64,000 bases of DNA from contig JAMPIT010000682.1 in the NCBI GenBank assembly GCA_026261815.1, positions 2,118,001 through 2,182,000 of the forward strand, given 5' to 3'. Positions 49,536-61,436 of this stretch are shown piece by piece (within the stretch, counting starts at the first letter, position 1; every line of letters starts with the position of its first letter). The notes under the pieces are model-generated. The model ran no database searches, was not told the origin of the DNA, and was given only the letters and a program-made list of their open reading frames with translations. The stretch comes from Monarcha castaneiventris obscurior. Lineage: Eukaryota; Chordata; Aves; Passeriformes; Monarchidae. The position numbers were made by a program, and so were the translations under genes.

Positions 49536-52500
49536 ATCGAATCAGTGAAGATGAGCATCATGTTAGGAATGCAAAGTACTTAATAAAATAAAGGCTAGCA
49601 TCTCTGAAATACTAAAAACACTAACATTTGATTACCTGGGAACACACTCCAGGGAAAAATTCATGACCATTGAAAATAGTTTTCAAATTACATACAGTAC
49701 AATGTAAGCATTCAAAACTAGATGCAAACAATGCAAAAAATGGATTTTTCTTAAAGAGCATCCAATGGTGAATTTAGGGATAATTTGCAATGTGGTCAGA
49801 CCGTCCTTTGCTTTGAATGTGCTACAGCTGTTTACACCCAAGAAAAACAGGTCAAAGCTCTCATCAGATGGAGCAGGGTTGGCTCTTTGTCTGCTTTCCA
49901 TTGCTGCAAATTAAGACACAAGATATTACAAATAATTGCAGACAAGAGGGAGAAAGGCCTCCAGTTCTATTCCTTTCACATTGGAGCAAAAAAGGCTTAT
50001 GGGAAAGAACAAAAATTGTTTAAAGGTCTGTAGTAAACACTGAACAGAAAATTGAGGTCTGATGAAACTGTTTGTACATTTGCTCCATGTGGTCACTTGA
50101 GACTGATTTGAGTACCGCAGACAGCAAGACACACAGATTTACAGCCAGGCTACTCTCTCTTGCCAGGTAAGTCCTTCAAATTGCTGCATGGCTCCTCCTG
50201 ACTCAACAGCAAGAGGCAGAGATTATGATCAGAGAAGAGAGCTACACAAATAATCACAGGCATTATTCAGAGAATCAGACATTTAGACCTTGAACTGAAG
50301 GCCCACCAAGCTCACCAGGAGATTTCCCCCTCTTTCCAGTTGGCTTTGCATCTGACACTAATCCAGCGAAGTTTAGGGTGGGATTTCCTCTCTTCAGACA
50401 CAAACTTAACAGATCCCTTTTTAATTTCATCACAGAGGTGCAGATGAAAACCTGCTTTCAAACAGTTATGTTGATGACAGAGGGTTAGAATGTGTGGCCT
50501 GAAATAATTTAAATATTGTCACCCCTCACCTTTATTTATCATCAGAGCATTTTTCCAGACTCCATATTAAAACTTGCAAAATGGAAGACAGCAAGGAGAA
50601 AGGAAGGTCATCCAGCCATTGCCTCTATAACCCATCATCACTGCTAGTGGCCTCTCCTGGAAAGCCCCAGTGGAGCCAGGCCTCACCCAGCGGTCTTTCT
50701 GCCTCCTCCTGGCAGGAACAAAGAGAGAGAAATCACTTGATCTAATCTTCATGGTCAGAGGGAGCTGCTTCAGATGAGTTTTATAACCTTCATCCTCAGG
50801 CAGTAGCAAGAAAAAGGGACTCTAAACCATCCCCTTGATAAAGAATAGTTTTCTCCTTGTTTCATGCAGATCCAACCTGCCGTATCCCCCCTCTGCTCAC
50901 TCCACACCTGTTCACCCATTTTCTCCATAGCATGTTGTAATAATGCAATGCACATCCGAGCAAGGATATATCCTTCACCTTCTGGCTTGGTCCCACTGGA
51001 GGGACCTGGCATTTCCAGGTGATGCTGTCTCAGCCTAGATCATTGAGTGAGGAATTTCAGCTCAGACACACGACAGAATATGACTAACGTGAGGCATAGA
51101 GTGAGCAGGCTCTGTCAACAAAACACCAGCAGCCACATTCACAAACACACTCTGATATGTGTGTGTGTGTGTGTTTGCGTTTCAGAGAATACCTGCTGTG
51201 ACTGCATGCTGCTATTTTTCCCACTTACTAGCCCAGAAGAGATGATTATAAGGCAAAATGAAAAAAAAAAAATTAAACTTTCCACAAGATGACAACATTT
51301 CAGTGCTTTAGCAAAAGCTTCAAAGATGTTTTCCAGAGTTGGTGTTCTATGTACCCTCCAGCCCAACCTAACCCTCTGTGAAAGCCACCAGAATCCCATT
51401 CATTCATTTCCATGAACACAATTTAGGCCCCATGTGTGTGAGTAATCAACATTAATCCCATCCTCTATGTATTCACTTGCATGCTCAAAATGAGAAGTCA
51501 AACAGGTGGAAATGGCAGCAATGTCACACCTTCAGCCCGGCTCTAAAAGCAGGATCCAGTGGGCATGAATTTGGGTGGGATGAAGGGATAGAAGCACTGG
51601 CTCTGCACCTGCAGGAAGGTGTGGCTCGGTGCTTGTGAGGCTGCCAGCAAGCTGAGCACTGCCACCACCCCCGAAAAGTGTCACAAGGGGGGTATAACCA
51701 GCACTGCTGCTTCCACAGAGGGTGAGACAGCACTGGCCAAGGGTGAATTAAACAGAGGGTCCCATTTGGAGACACTCAGCGAGGGATCACCCAAAGAAAC
51801 TGAACCACAAGGGAGTGTCAGGATCCAAAAAACCACCAAGGAACACTGTAGGACAAATAGGGGACAAATCAGAATGCAAAAAAAGGCATTGCCTTTTTTG
51901 CCTTGCACACGCTACTTTATACCCATGAGGAGTTTTATCCAGGTCAGTGCTAGGGGATGACACCAACCATTGTGTCATTGGTACATTTGGGATAATGCTT
52001 CCCACTGCACCTAAACCAGCTCGTCCAGGGAAAGTCTATCAATTTAATCCTGCCTAGGACCCAGCCAGAGCTGTCATTTCCCACCTGTGCTAAATAACTA
52101 CTCGTGTATATTCATGAAGAGTGGTCTTATTGCTAAGAATACACCTAATGCGTATTGCAGTGTAACAGGAGACAACTTACAACAGGCCTATTAAAGGAAA
52201 TCGCAGAGATCACAGAATTGACACATTCTGTTTAAAGGCAGCCACACTTACACTTGATTGCACAACTAGAGACAAGTTTGTTATGTTCCTCATCTTTCAT
52301 GAACGCTCATATTTACTAGCTTAAAATGCAAGATAAAAGCCAGACAAGCTTTGGCAAAGGAATGGGGGACAATATCAAATGATAAGCTAGGCATATTTAT
52401 AGGTGTAAACAGATCTAGAAAAGGAAGCGTTAGATATAATAAGCACTCAGTGATGTGGGGCAAACACTGAGACTTGAAAGCAAGAAATATCCAACAACTT

Positions 52501-52851
52501 GTAACATCAAAACCAGCAATTGCAGGTCTTAGCAGGCAAATGAAATATGAACAACCAATAAGTATGCATAAGAAGGGAAAAACCACATTAAATACTTTGA
52601 TCATTGCTACAGAATGAGTGTTTTACAACAAAACAATGCAAAATTGATTGTGTAATTATTCGTAAATGCTGATTATTTTGAGAGTAGGTATCGTTTCTCT
52701 AGCTCATACCAAGGATGCCATGCTGCATATCAGCTGAACTTGTAATTTTGGAAAAGTGAGGCAAGGTATCAAGAAAGTATGCAGAAGGAATACTGACTTG
52801 TTAGCAGTGAATTAAAGCCACAGGTTTAGGTGACATAATACATCCAGAATT
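49536..52851. other. Single-copy DNA, no gene recognised
   Basis: No recognised gene or interspersed repeat. A 'ccaggtaagtcc' 5' splice consensus occurs near 50167 without a matching strong upstream acceptor. Frames around 50567-51012 and 51524-51960 are short and unrecognised. Confidence 0.55.
51158..51174 (+). repeat. (GT)n microsatellite, about 8 units
   Basis: Pure TG alternation, with an imperfect AC-rich flank on the left ('acaaacacac'). Confidence 0.9.
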
Positions 52852-52978
52852 TAAAAACAAACAAAAAAACCCAAACAAACCAACAAAAAAATCCCCAAAA
52901 CAATAACAACGAACAAACAAACAAACAAACAAACAACAAAAAAACCAGCAAAACCAACCAAGCAAACAAAAAAAAAAA
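52852..52978 (+). repeat. A/C-rich tract with (AAAC)n core
   Basis: About 127 bases of A runs separated by C or CC. The core is a perfect AAAC array at about 52912-52936, ending in an A9 run. Composition closely matches the 10.78-10.98 kb tract, on the same strand. Confidence 0.9.
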
Positions 52979-55900
52979 TTGAAAGCCAAAGAAGCATCCT
53001 TGCATGTTTCCACATGAAGGCTGTGTTTAGGAGAAATGGCTTATGAACTCAAAAGTGAATTATATAAGGCAGTTATGTGGTCTTTGTTTAAAAAAAAAAA
53101 AAAAGAGGAGACAAAGAGACATAATAAAAAAGGAACACAGACTGGAGCATGTTAACGTCAGCAATAGAGACAGCCTGGGAAACTATTTTAAGAGATCAAG
53201 AGGAAAAATATTTAGAAAAGTATGAGCTGACTAAGAACAGGCAATGTGAATATCTAGAAATGGAGATCAAGTCTCCCCTGTTGGAATTCACTAGGAATGA
53301 TGCCTCTCAGGTCCAACAGCATTGCACATTTGGAACAGCAGGGAGGTCTGCTGTCATCTCCACAGAAACTCCTACACACCCCTGGACCCCTTTATGGCTT
53401 TTTTGTGTCCCACACAGAACCCACGATTTCAGAGCTCCTGCAGGAAAGAAATCATGCAGTGAAGAGCTTGATTCTGTGGCTAGAAAATCCCTTCTGAATT
53501 AAACCTAGAGAGCAAGAGGAATCTGCTTCAGAATGCCTTAATGCTCTTTGATGCACAGCCAAAGATCATTCTCCTCTTCATATTTCCAGCACATTTAGCC
53601 GTAGCCTGTTCAGTTCTGCATTTTTCACATAAGTGGCCATTGTCAGTGCAGGAGGAGCTGTGATTATTCCTGTTCAGACTGGGGTGGCATGACTGCAGGA
53701 GAAGCATATCTAGTGCAAGGAGAAAGAGAGTATATGCTTCATTTGCTGGCCAGCAGACATCCGAGGAGCTGATAGATAAGAAAGCCACTCCGTCCTTCTC
53801 AGATGAGAGTGAACCATTAAAATCAATGCAGCTCTGTTTATTTCAGCTCTGCCATGCCCAGTTAGGGAGCAAAGATGTGGCAAGAGAGTGGCACAAATAG
53901 ACTGGGATAGGGAGCATGCATTAGCTAACACCAGCCGGGGATCTCGTCTGGTGATAAATCAGGGTAATGCTGCCTGGGACATTTACAAGCTGAGGGTGCA
54001 AGACAATTTGGAGATCACTCCAAGATGTTATTTTCAATCACTTTCTTGTGCTGAAATAGATGGAAGTCAATATGATAGCACTGGAGCAGATTCCAATGTC
54101 CACCGCCACAATCTATTAAAAAATTACGAACAAAGCAACTCAGAAAAGTTTGACATTTTGTTGAGTAGAAGTCTGGCAGGGAGAAATATTTCTCTGCTCC
54201 ATTACAGGAACAGTGAGAAGGAAATATCACCAAAGTCTAGATACTGCCACTCAGGAAATCCCATCATCTTCTCACATGTGGATCCTAACAGCAGCAATGG
54301 TCACGTCAGGGTAGGGAAGGCAGCACAGGAGAAGTGGCAGGGCTGGAATCAGTCACTCTGGCTACTGAGGGATGCCTCAGTGGTGCAGCACACTGTGCCA
54401 GCTGCCTCCTGGAGCCCACGCACAGAGAAACCAGACCCAGGATTCCATGTGGCCTCTTGCTTTCTCCAGAATTTGTTGTTTTAGGAGGAAATGCAATCTC
54501 GCACACAGGAACTTCCAAACACTCTTCCCAAACACCCTATAACGCTCAATAGATGCAGCATTGGTGCAGAAAACTTTAAGCCAGTCACTACTTTGTAACC
54601 CTCTACCCCACGTTCCTCTTATCTCCACTTTCCTCAGATGGTCAGTCCTGACCTTTTCACCACCTGATCCGCTGATGGCCTTTCTTACATCTCTCAAAAC
54701 AAATGCATCAAATTAGCAGCAGCTGGAACATGTTTGAATTTGGCAGGAACTCTGCAGCTCACCCTAGTCAAGCCAGAATGGCGCACCCTTCTTCGGGATG
54801 AAAAGGATTAGGGAACAGGGCCTGATGCTGATGTGAGCCCCCTGTGTACAGAAAAAGCAGGGGGAGGAGAGATGATGCTCTTGTGGAGAACGAGGACAGG
54901 TGGGGTCTGTATACCCATGCTGCCATCTCAGATGCCTGTGGAGAAGAAACAATAAATACTAGATAAAGTGCTTTAAGGGTTAAGAACTCAAGGGGATAGC
55001 CTGCACAGTCTCAAAGAAGAGATAATAAAGAGCCTGTAACACTAGATCCAGCCTCTATGTAAAGATAATCTACTCGATGGAGGCTTAATCCTAGCAAAGG
55101 CTCTATAAAGTCTGGGAAAAAAGGGGGTATAGTGTGAACCCTGAATAGTCTAATTGATCCCAAAAGTAGAGTTCCTTTTAATATGTAAATATCCCATCTC
55201 CCTTCAATCTCTTGATCATCCAGGGTCTTACCAAGGAGTTCCTGAAAAGACATCTGTTGTCAGGAGGAAAACCAGCCCCTGGTTTAAAGCTCTTGTCTCT
55301 CACCTAAGGTTTCAAGCTGTGAGTTCTCTCATGTCACTTTAGTCTCAGAAGCTCATGGACATCATCTGGTACAGGTGGTTGGGGCACAGCACAGACAAGA
55401 GGTCTGTGGCCATCACTCTGTGGCCATGGCAGGCACAGTGGCTCCAGAGACAAAGCCGAAGAGCACTAGAGAACTCATGGGATTGCTTCAGGAAGTTTGT
55501 GAGTTTTGAGCACTTTCTTCTTCTTCAAGAGAGAGAAGCCTGTGGCAGAAGCTATTTTAAATGAAGGTATCATTTTTTTGGCAGAAGCCATCTCTGTTGC
55601 ACGACCAAGAAGAATTACCTGAGATCCACGCAGACAGCCTTCCTGGGTGCTGAAAACCAGCATAATTCATCTTCCTGTCCTCACAGCTTTGGTGTTTTTG
55701 TGCACATGCAAGAAGAAGCACAAAAGTCTGCTGGTGGAGGAGGGTAAAACACTGAGCCCATGAGAACTTCCTCTTGGACACTCCTGCTCCAAGAAGTGAT
55801 GAAGCACCAGGATCATCCTGCCTCCAAACACCACTGTCATCACCAGAGAAGCAGCAGGGTCACAGTTAATGGTGATGGTGATGCCTCCCCAGCCTGTCCC

Positions 55901-57795
55901 CTCAGTTAAGAAATATGGGCAGATGGGTCACAGGATGTGCAGGCAGCCACAAAGCTCCTGGAATTTTCTGCTTCAGCTGCCTCTTGGCACGGAGAGTGGA
56001 GGGGATGCCATTCCCTGCCTAACACTAATCTCACAGACACTGATGGGAATGGGTTACTGATTCTCTGGTCCCCCCAAGTAAGCTCCCCTTCCTGGGAGAC
56101 TTCTGCTTCGGACTTGCTGATGGCCACAAAGCCCTGCTCCTCCTGAGGAGAGAGGAGGTGTGAAGACATCTCTTAATCCTCAGGGTGCCAGGAAGGGCAG
56201 TTGGAAAGGGACAGGATGAGAAGGGCTCCTCACCACAGGGGAAGCGTTTCAGTGGTTTCCTCTCTTCCTTTTTGCTTCTACTCACTGTCAGCTGCTTTTG
56301 CTTTCTATGTTATGCTGGAGGAGGGGGTGAGTTTGGGGAAATTACAAGTTCCAGAGGACTATCTGGAAGCCAGAGTAAGAGCCAGTCCCCTTCTGTACTC
56401 ACTGTCTGCGTAGCAGAAGGCAACAGAAATCAGCAGAGTTAAATACACCACAGTCTGATCTAAAGCTCACTGACATTAATTAGACTTCTGCCTTGCTTCC
56501 TTCCAACAACTAAGATGCCAAAGCAGAGGAAAACTGTCTAGAAATAGATGACTTTACCCATTCTATGGAAGCAGCAAGACAGCAAAAGCAGAAGATATGA
56601 CTGACCAAATGGTCTCTGCTTGTTCTGCAGAGGTCTCGCAACATATCCCTCTTACTTGCATTCTAAATGTATGTGTTTTTCTACAAATTGCATTGTTATC
56701 GTGTATTTTCTTGTCTGAAAAATTTCCTTCAGTCAGATGAAAATAAAATCAATGCTCTAGCTGATGCTTGGAATGATGTGGCCCCAACACACAAACACAC
56801 ACATCTGTTGTCAGAACTCTTCTGCCTTTCTTTTCCTTTCTTTTAATACAAGTCTGGAATCCACTGAGTGTTCTTCAAGTCTAAGCTCCAAACATTTCAA
56901 ACAGCACAAAAGGTATGACAAGATGAAAGAAAATGTCCACAAATAGACAGCTAGACAACTAGTTAGCAGCTGTCTGCTTTTCTTCAGGGTTTTTTTTGTA
57001 TGTGTGTTTTTTGTTGGGTTTGGTTTTTTGCTGGTTTTTATTTCCCCTGCAGGGAAAAAAAAAAACCAAAAACCCAACTTTATTTTTCAATCTTGAAGGA
57101 ACTGACTGCAGATTCTTTTGTTCTGGCAAGAATCCAACCCTGTTTAGCACTAGAAGTGGGGGAGGAGGTGAGCTCCTTATGATGCCATGTGTAACCTTGA
57201 ACCTGAGAAATGTCTAACACAGTATGTGTAGAGTTGCAGCAGTTTAAATGGCATTGATCACTTTCAACTTTTGTATTGTACTGATCGCAATTTAATGAGG
57301 TTTTGGTGTTCTATCAAGTCAGGGTATTTATGCAGAAAAAGGAACCAAAAAGAGCAGGTTTTGATTAAAAATGTGTATGGGCTTTTGGGACCTGGTTTAA
57401 ATATTTCAGATCTTGAGCAAGCATGGAGCCTGCAGTTGAAGTTATTTATCTTCTCCCCAGACAAATCTGGCTGGGGGGAGGGGTGGCAGTGCTCAAATGC
57501 TTGATTTTAATTACTGTTGTTGTTTGCAAGTATTTTTCTTCTGTCATTTCTGTTCTCCTTCTCCCCCTAAACAGATGATCAGCAGACAACATGGACTCCC
57601 GTCTAACTTGCAGATTTAATTTGGAAACCTGAGCATCCAACGCAAATATGAAACACAAGCTGCAGTTGGATTCTCCTCCAAATCTTTGCCGCTCTCTCAG
57701 AGAATTCACTCGCTCCCTTTGTGAGGCTTAGTGTGAGGCTGAAAAACTTTCCCTTCTCACCTCCTTCTGGGTCTCTTTGTGTGTCCATAAATGAA
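52979..57795. other. Single-copy DNA, no gene recognised
   Basis: No recognised gene or interspersed repeat. A-runs lie at about 53090-53104 and 57054-57064. The plus-strand frame open from 53813 to 54484 lacks any ATG and is discussed as a finding. An exon-like acceptor at 57573-57574 is also listed separately. Confidence 0.55.
57575..57606 (+). other. Possible terminal-exon start, unproven
   Basis: A strong 3' splice consensus ('ttctccttctccccctaaac' then AG at 57573-57574) precedes a short open stretch that in one phase reads DDQQTTWTPV followed by TAA at 57604-57606. I cannot link it to any upstream exon or known protein. Pyrimidine tracts ending in CAG are common by chance. Confidence 0.1.
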
Positions 57796-57821
57796 TGTGT
57801 GTGTGTGTGTGTGTGTGTGTG
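57796..57821 (+). repeat. (TG)13 microsatellite
   Basis: Thirteen uninterrupted TG dinucleotides, the longest pure dinucleotide array in the window. Confidence 0.95.
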
Positions 57822-58137
57822 CAGAGGAGTCAGAATGCCAGATGGCATTCCACAGCAGAAGGTAATTTCTCCTTCCTCCCTTTATTTGCACATTTAGCAT
57901 GAGCAGCATTCCTCCAGTACCTGCTGAAAGAGTGAAGTGATGTTGTCAAAGGCTGGGCTACAGGAGATGTGTGGACGAAACATCCCTTGTCTGGATAGAT
58001 CATACATAACCAGACACAGCAGAGTTTCCATCCCACTGAAATAAATTTGTATGGCAACACTTAACTCTGCAGTTCTTTCCATTGACAGCTTCCAAGCCAT
58101 TTTGCTTTTTTTCCCCTTTCCCACCCAGTCTCTTCCC

Positions 58138-58265
58138 TGAGCTTTCAGATCATAAGTTCTTCAAGACAGAGCATTTATTACTGTGTTTGTACAGCACCTG
58201 CTACATTGATTTTAGTAGAATGGTGATCTCAATCAGCATTTTGACCAGCTCTCATACAAATAACA
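58138..58265 (-). repeat. Ancient MIR/L2-like amniote repeat, minus orientation
   Basis: The plus strand reads 'gatcataagttcttcaagac', then 'tgtgtttgtacagcacctgc', 'ggtgatctcaat' and 'catacaaataacagataa'. This follows the remembered order of an old sauropsid/amniote repeat end ('gctcttcggggcagggact', 'tgtacagcgcctagcac', 'ccctgatctc', 'tacaaataataa'). The 14.4 kb copy shows the same block in reverse complement, so the two copies are inverted relative to each other. Non-coding. Confidence 0.7.
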
Positions 58266-59043
58266 GATAAACACATCAGGCTAACCCCATATTTGGGTGG
58301 CTGACAGAGGTGTTCCAGACTTCTCCATATGAAACTTGGGGCAGTGCTGGCCAGAGAGGCCACGTGGTTTTCCATCTCACTTGAACACTTGGACATATTC
58401 TCCTAAGTGCAGACAAACGTGAATCCTAAGCTAGGGCTGCAGGCAGCAGTGTGGGTTTTCAACATGCACCTTGACCCATCCCAGATGAGCAAGTTGCCAT
58501 ATCTAGCAGGGAGACCACCTGAAATTCAAACAATGGCTTTTCTCATTTGGTTACAGACCTTGTGTTCAAATGTTTCACCCCACCTCAGCCCAAAAGCTGT
58601 TGAGATTTTACTCCAGTGGCCCTGTGTAAATCTAATCAGTCTTAACAACTAGTGACATCTCTTTCCGGAGGAAGAGTAATGATCAGGTTGAGGCGATGGT
58701 TGTTACTACAAGATTGAACCATGGAGAAAACTCAAAAAGGCAACTCTTTAAGAGTGGTAAATTCTTGCAGTCAAGTTGAAGGGAATTGCCACCTCATTCC
58801 TTGCTGGAAATGCCAAAACCTCAAGCTCCTCGAGTGAGTGAGGATTGTCTGAAATAGAAAAAGGCAGAAAAGCACACACAACTTTCATTAGGCAGGGGCT
58901 CCATTTGTGCTTGCGAAGGTACCCCTGAAAATATTCACCTGACTGAAGGGTGCCTGAGGCTCCTACTCTGTAGTGAAGCCCTCAGGGTGTGAACAAGACA
59001 CAACAACAGCAGCTGAAGGCCCTTTTTCTGCTGCTTGTTGCAG

Positions 59044-59158
59044 TTCTTGAGCTAGGGTTTGTAGAGACAAGGAGGTCATTGTATTTACAAAGGAACGCAC
59101 GAGCTCAAGGCGAAGCCTGTTCCAGAAGTGGGGTTCACAAGCACAGATGGGGCTATAG
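59044..59158 (+). other. Exon-like 115-base interval, unproven
   Basis: It is bounded by a strong acceptor ('ctttttctgctgcttgttgc' then AG at 59042-59043) and a good donor ('tatag' then 'gtgagttc', GT at 59159). Two frames stop at once. The third is open throughout and reads from LELGFVETRRSLYLQ to HKHRWGY. It resembles no protein I know. It could be a coding exon, a lncRNA exon or chance. Confidence 0.2.
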
Positions 59159-61051
59159 GTGAGTTCAAAACAAAAAAACCAGGCTTAGTCCCTGGCCTTT
59201 TTATCAGTGTAAGGAAGCATAGCCTCGTGGGATGTTACTCCAGCATCTTCCTAGTGCTGCTTAAGCACAAGTGATTGCATCAGCCGTGGAGGACTGGGGA
59301 ATCAGGCCATGAGCTAGCACAAGGTTAAAAGGACTGTGCAAACAAAAACTCGCTTTCAGCACAAAGGACATCATAGTTCAAGGCCAGAAGCTTCTCTCTG
59401 TTGTTCTGGAACTAATTTCAAACATGAATCAGAAGTCTAACGTGGAGAGGTTACTGTCAATAACCCCTTCCTGAGAGTGCCTTGTTTAATGAGATGTTTA
59501 ACTGGGTAATATGAGAATGAATTCATAAGCAAGTGAGGGAAAAGGTCCATTGCTTTCTTTTCCTCAGCAAAGAAGGAACAAAGGAAAAAAAGGGGACTGA
59601 ACAGATACCAAAGGAGAAGAATAGAGAAAATGGACAACAAGTGAAAGAGAAATAAATTATGTGAACGTGCACACAATAACAAAACACTTTACCCAAAATC
59701 AGCAGCTCGCCACAAGGAAGATGACCACGCTAATAATGAAAACCCTTGGTAAATTCTTGCAGGCAAGGGGGAAGGATTTAGGAACCCAGCCCTGGCAGAG
59801 CTCAGTGTGCAACTGCAAGGCTTGGAAAGTCGCTTTCTCCACAGCAGTCCAGTCAGCCAGCAGACATCAGCAGAGAGGACTGGGATGACCATTGTAAATC
59901 ACCCTGTAAAGCAGGATCATCTGTACAATTTTTAAGCCCACAGAGCAGAGCAAAATCTCAGCAATTTCAAGCCACCAAAACATTTCTTTACAGTAGTCCC
60001 TTTTCAATCCTGTCATCATCAACACATGGTAAACGAGACGGTTCAAAATCTCAGGCCTGGATCTTGTACAGATGTTTGCTATCTGTTTCCTGTCAAGGCT
60101 CCCACTGATACCAAGGAACGAGGAGCTCAAATACCTCTGTGGAGCTGAGCCTTGGAGTGCAAGACAAATACGTGGGAAGGATAAAGGCGCAGAGAGAGCT
60201 GTTTCACAGCCTCCAGGCAGCTCTAAATTAGATGAAGGCACTGCTCCAACTCTGAACCAGCCCTTTGGAGATGCTTCAGCAGCCCACATCTGTGCTACAG
60301 AGCTTCACTGAGGATGTTCACAGTGAGCTCCCAAGGAAAGACCAAGGAAAGTGTTCATGCAAAACACAAGTTGCCTCAAAGTGTCAGGACACAGGGTCTG
60401 AAATTTTCCCAATTTTTTTTTTCCTGCAGGGGGTCTGTTCACAGAGCTGGTACAAAGAAGCCTTCTAGGTATGGGAAGCTCACTGCTTTGTATAGGCATG
60501 AAGGAAGGAGGAAACAGGACACTTCAGGTATTTATTTTAAAAGTCTATCCTGCATTTGGATGGCTGCTGGTGCCAAAACTAATCATGCTAGTGGAAGAGG
60601 TACAGAAGCAGAACAAGCAAAGTAGGGAGAGCAAGTAAAAGGGAAGGAGCTTGGAATGACAAGCAGAAAAGGTAACTCTACAGATCAGAGGCTTTTCAAT
60701 GCGTTGCACATGCTGCAACCTTTTAAACAGCATATTATGGCTCCTGAAACATTTTAAACAGAATAACATGGTTCAAAGGTTTAAAAATATGGCATGGCAT
60801 CTCCAGTGTATAACTCTGCTGGAACCAGATAGTGCATGCTGCCCTCTCAAATCGAGAGGAAGAGAATTAAAGAGGAATAAAGAGGAAACAAAATGCTCAT
60901 TTTAATCACCCATTGCCCTTTGAGGATCTTTTTCTGTCCCCTTTGTAGTGTAACGCAGAGTAACAGGCAATTGCCACATCCCCAGCTGAGAGTTAGGCTG
61001 CCCAGGATCCCAGTGTTATAAACTCCCTATTTTCTCTGGCCTCTTTCACAG

Positions 61052-61436
61052 ATGCATCTTCCTATACGGTGACAATTGCATCAGTGCCATTACCTTTGGA
61101 TAGAAAAGCCTGCGAAGTGAAATCATTGGTAGCCAAAGGCAACATAATCAGCTGTTCTCATTACTTACAGAATATATGGGGTTTGTGTGTGGAGAAATTT
61201 CAGAGGTGGAAAGGGCTGACTAATGAAAGTGCAAGAGAGACGTGCACACGAGGCATTTGCCTCAGGATGAGGAAGTATGGCATTACCTGAATCACACTGC
61301 ACTCGGAAATCATCCCTCCCTGCTATTTGGTGTCCTTCAAGAAATGAATCCCACCCACAAGGCATTTAATGGACTCTTGCAAGGGGCTTCATTAACTGAG
61401 GTTTCAAGACATCTAAAATACTTTGTGCAGGCCCAG
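61052..61436 (+). other. Exon-like interval ending in a consensus donor, unproven
   Basis: The right end has an exact consensus 5' splice site, 'cccag' then 'gtaagtg', GT at 61437. Two good acceptors lie upstream: 'tctctggcctctttcacag' (AG at 61050-61051) and 'gctgttctcattacttacag' (AG at 61169-61170). No frame is open across the whole interval. The frame open to the donor begins after stops at 61221-61226 and reads HLPQDEEVWHYLNH onward to LKYFVQAQ. If this is an exon it is more likely non-coding, or a later internal acceptor is used. Confidence 0.15.
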
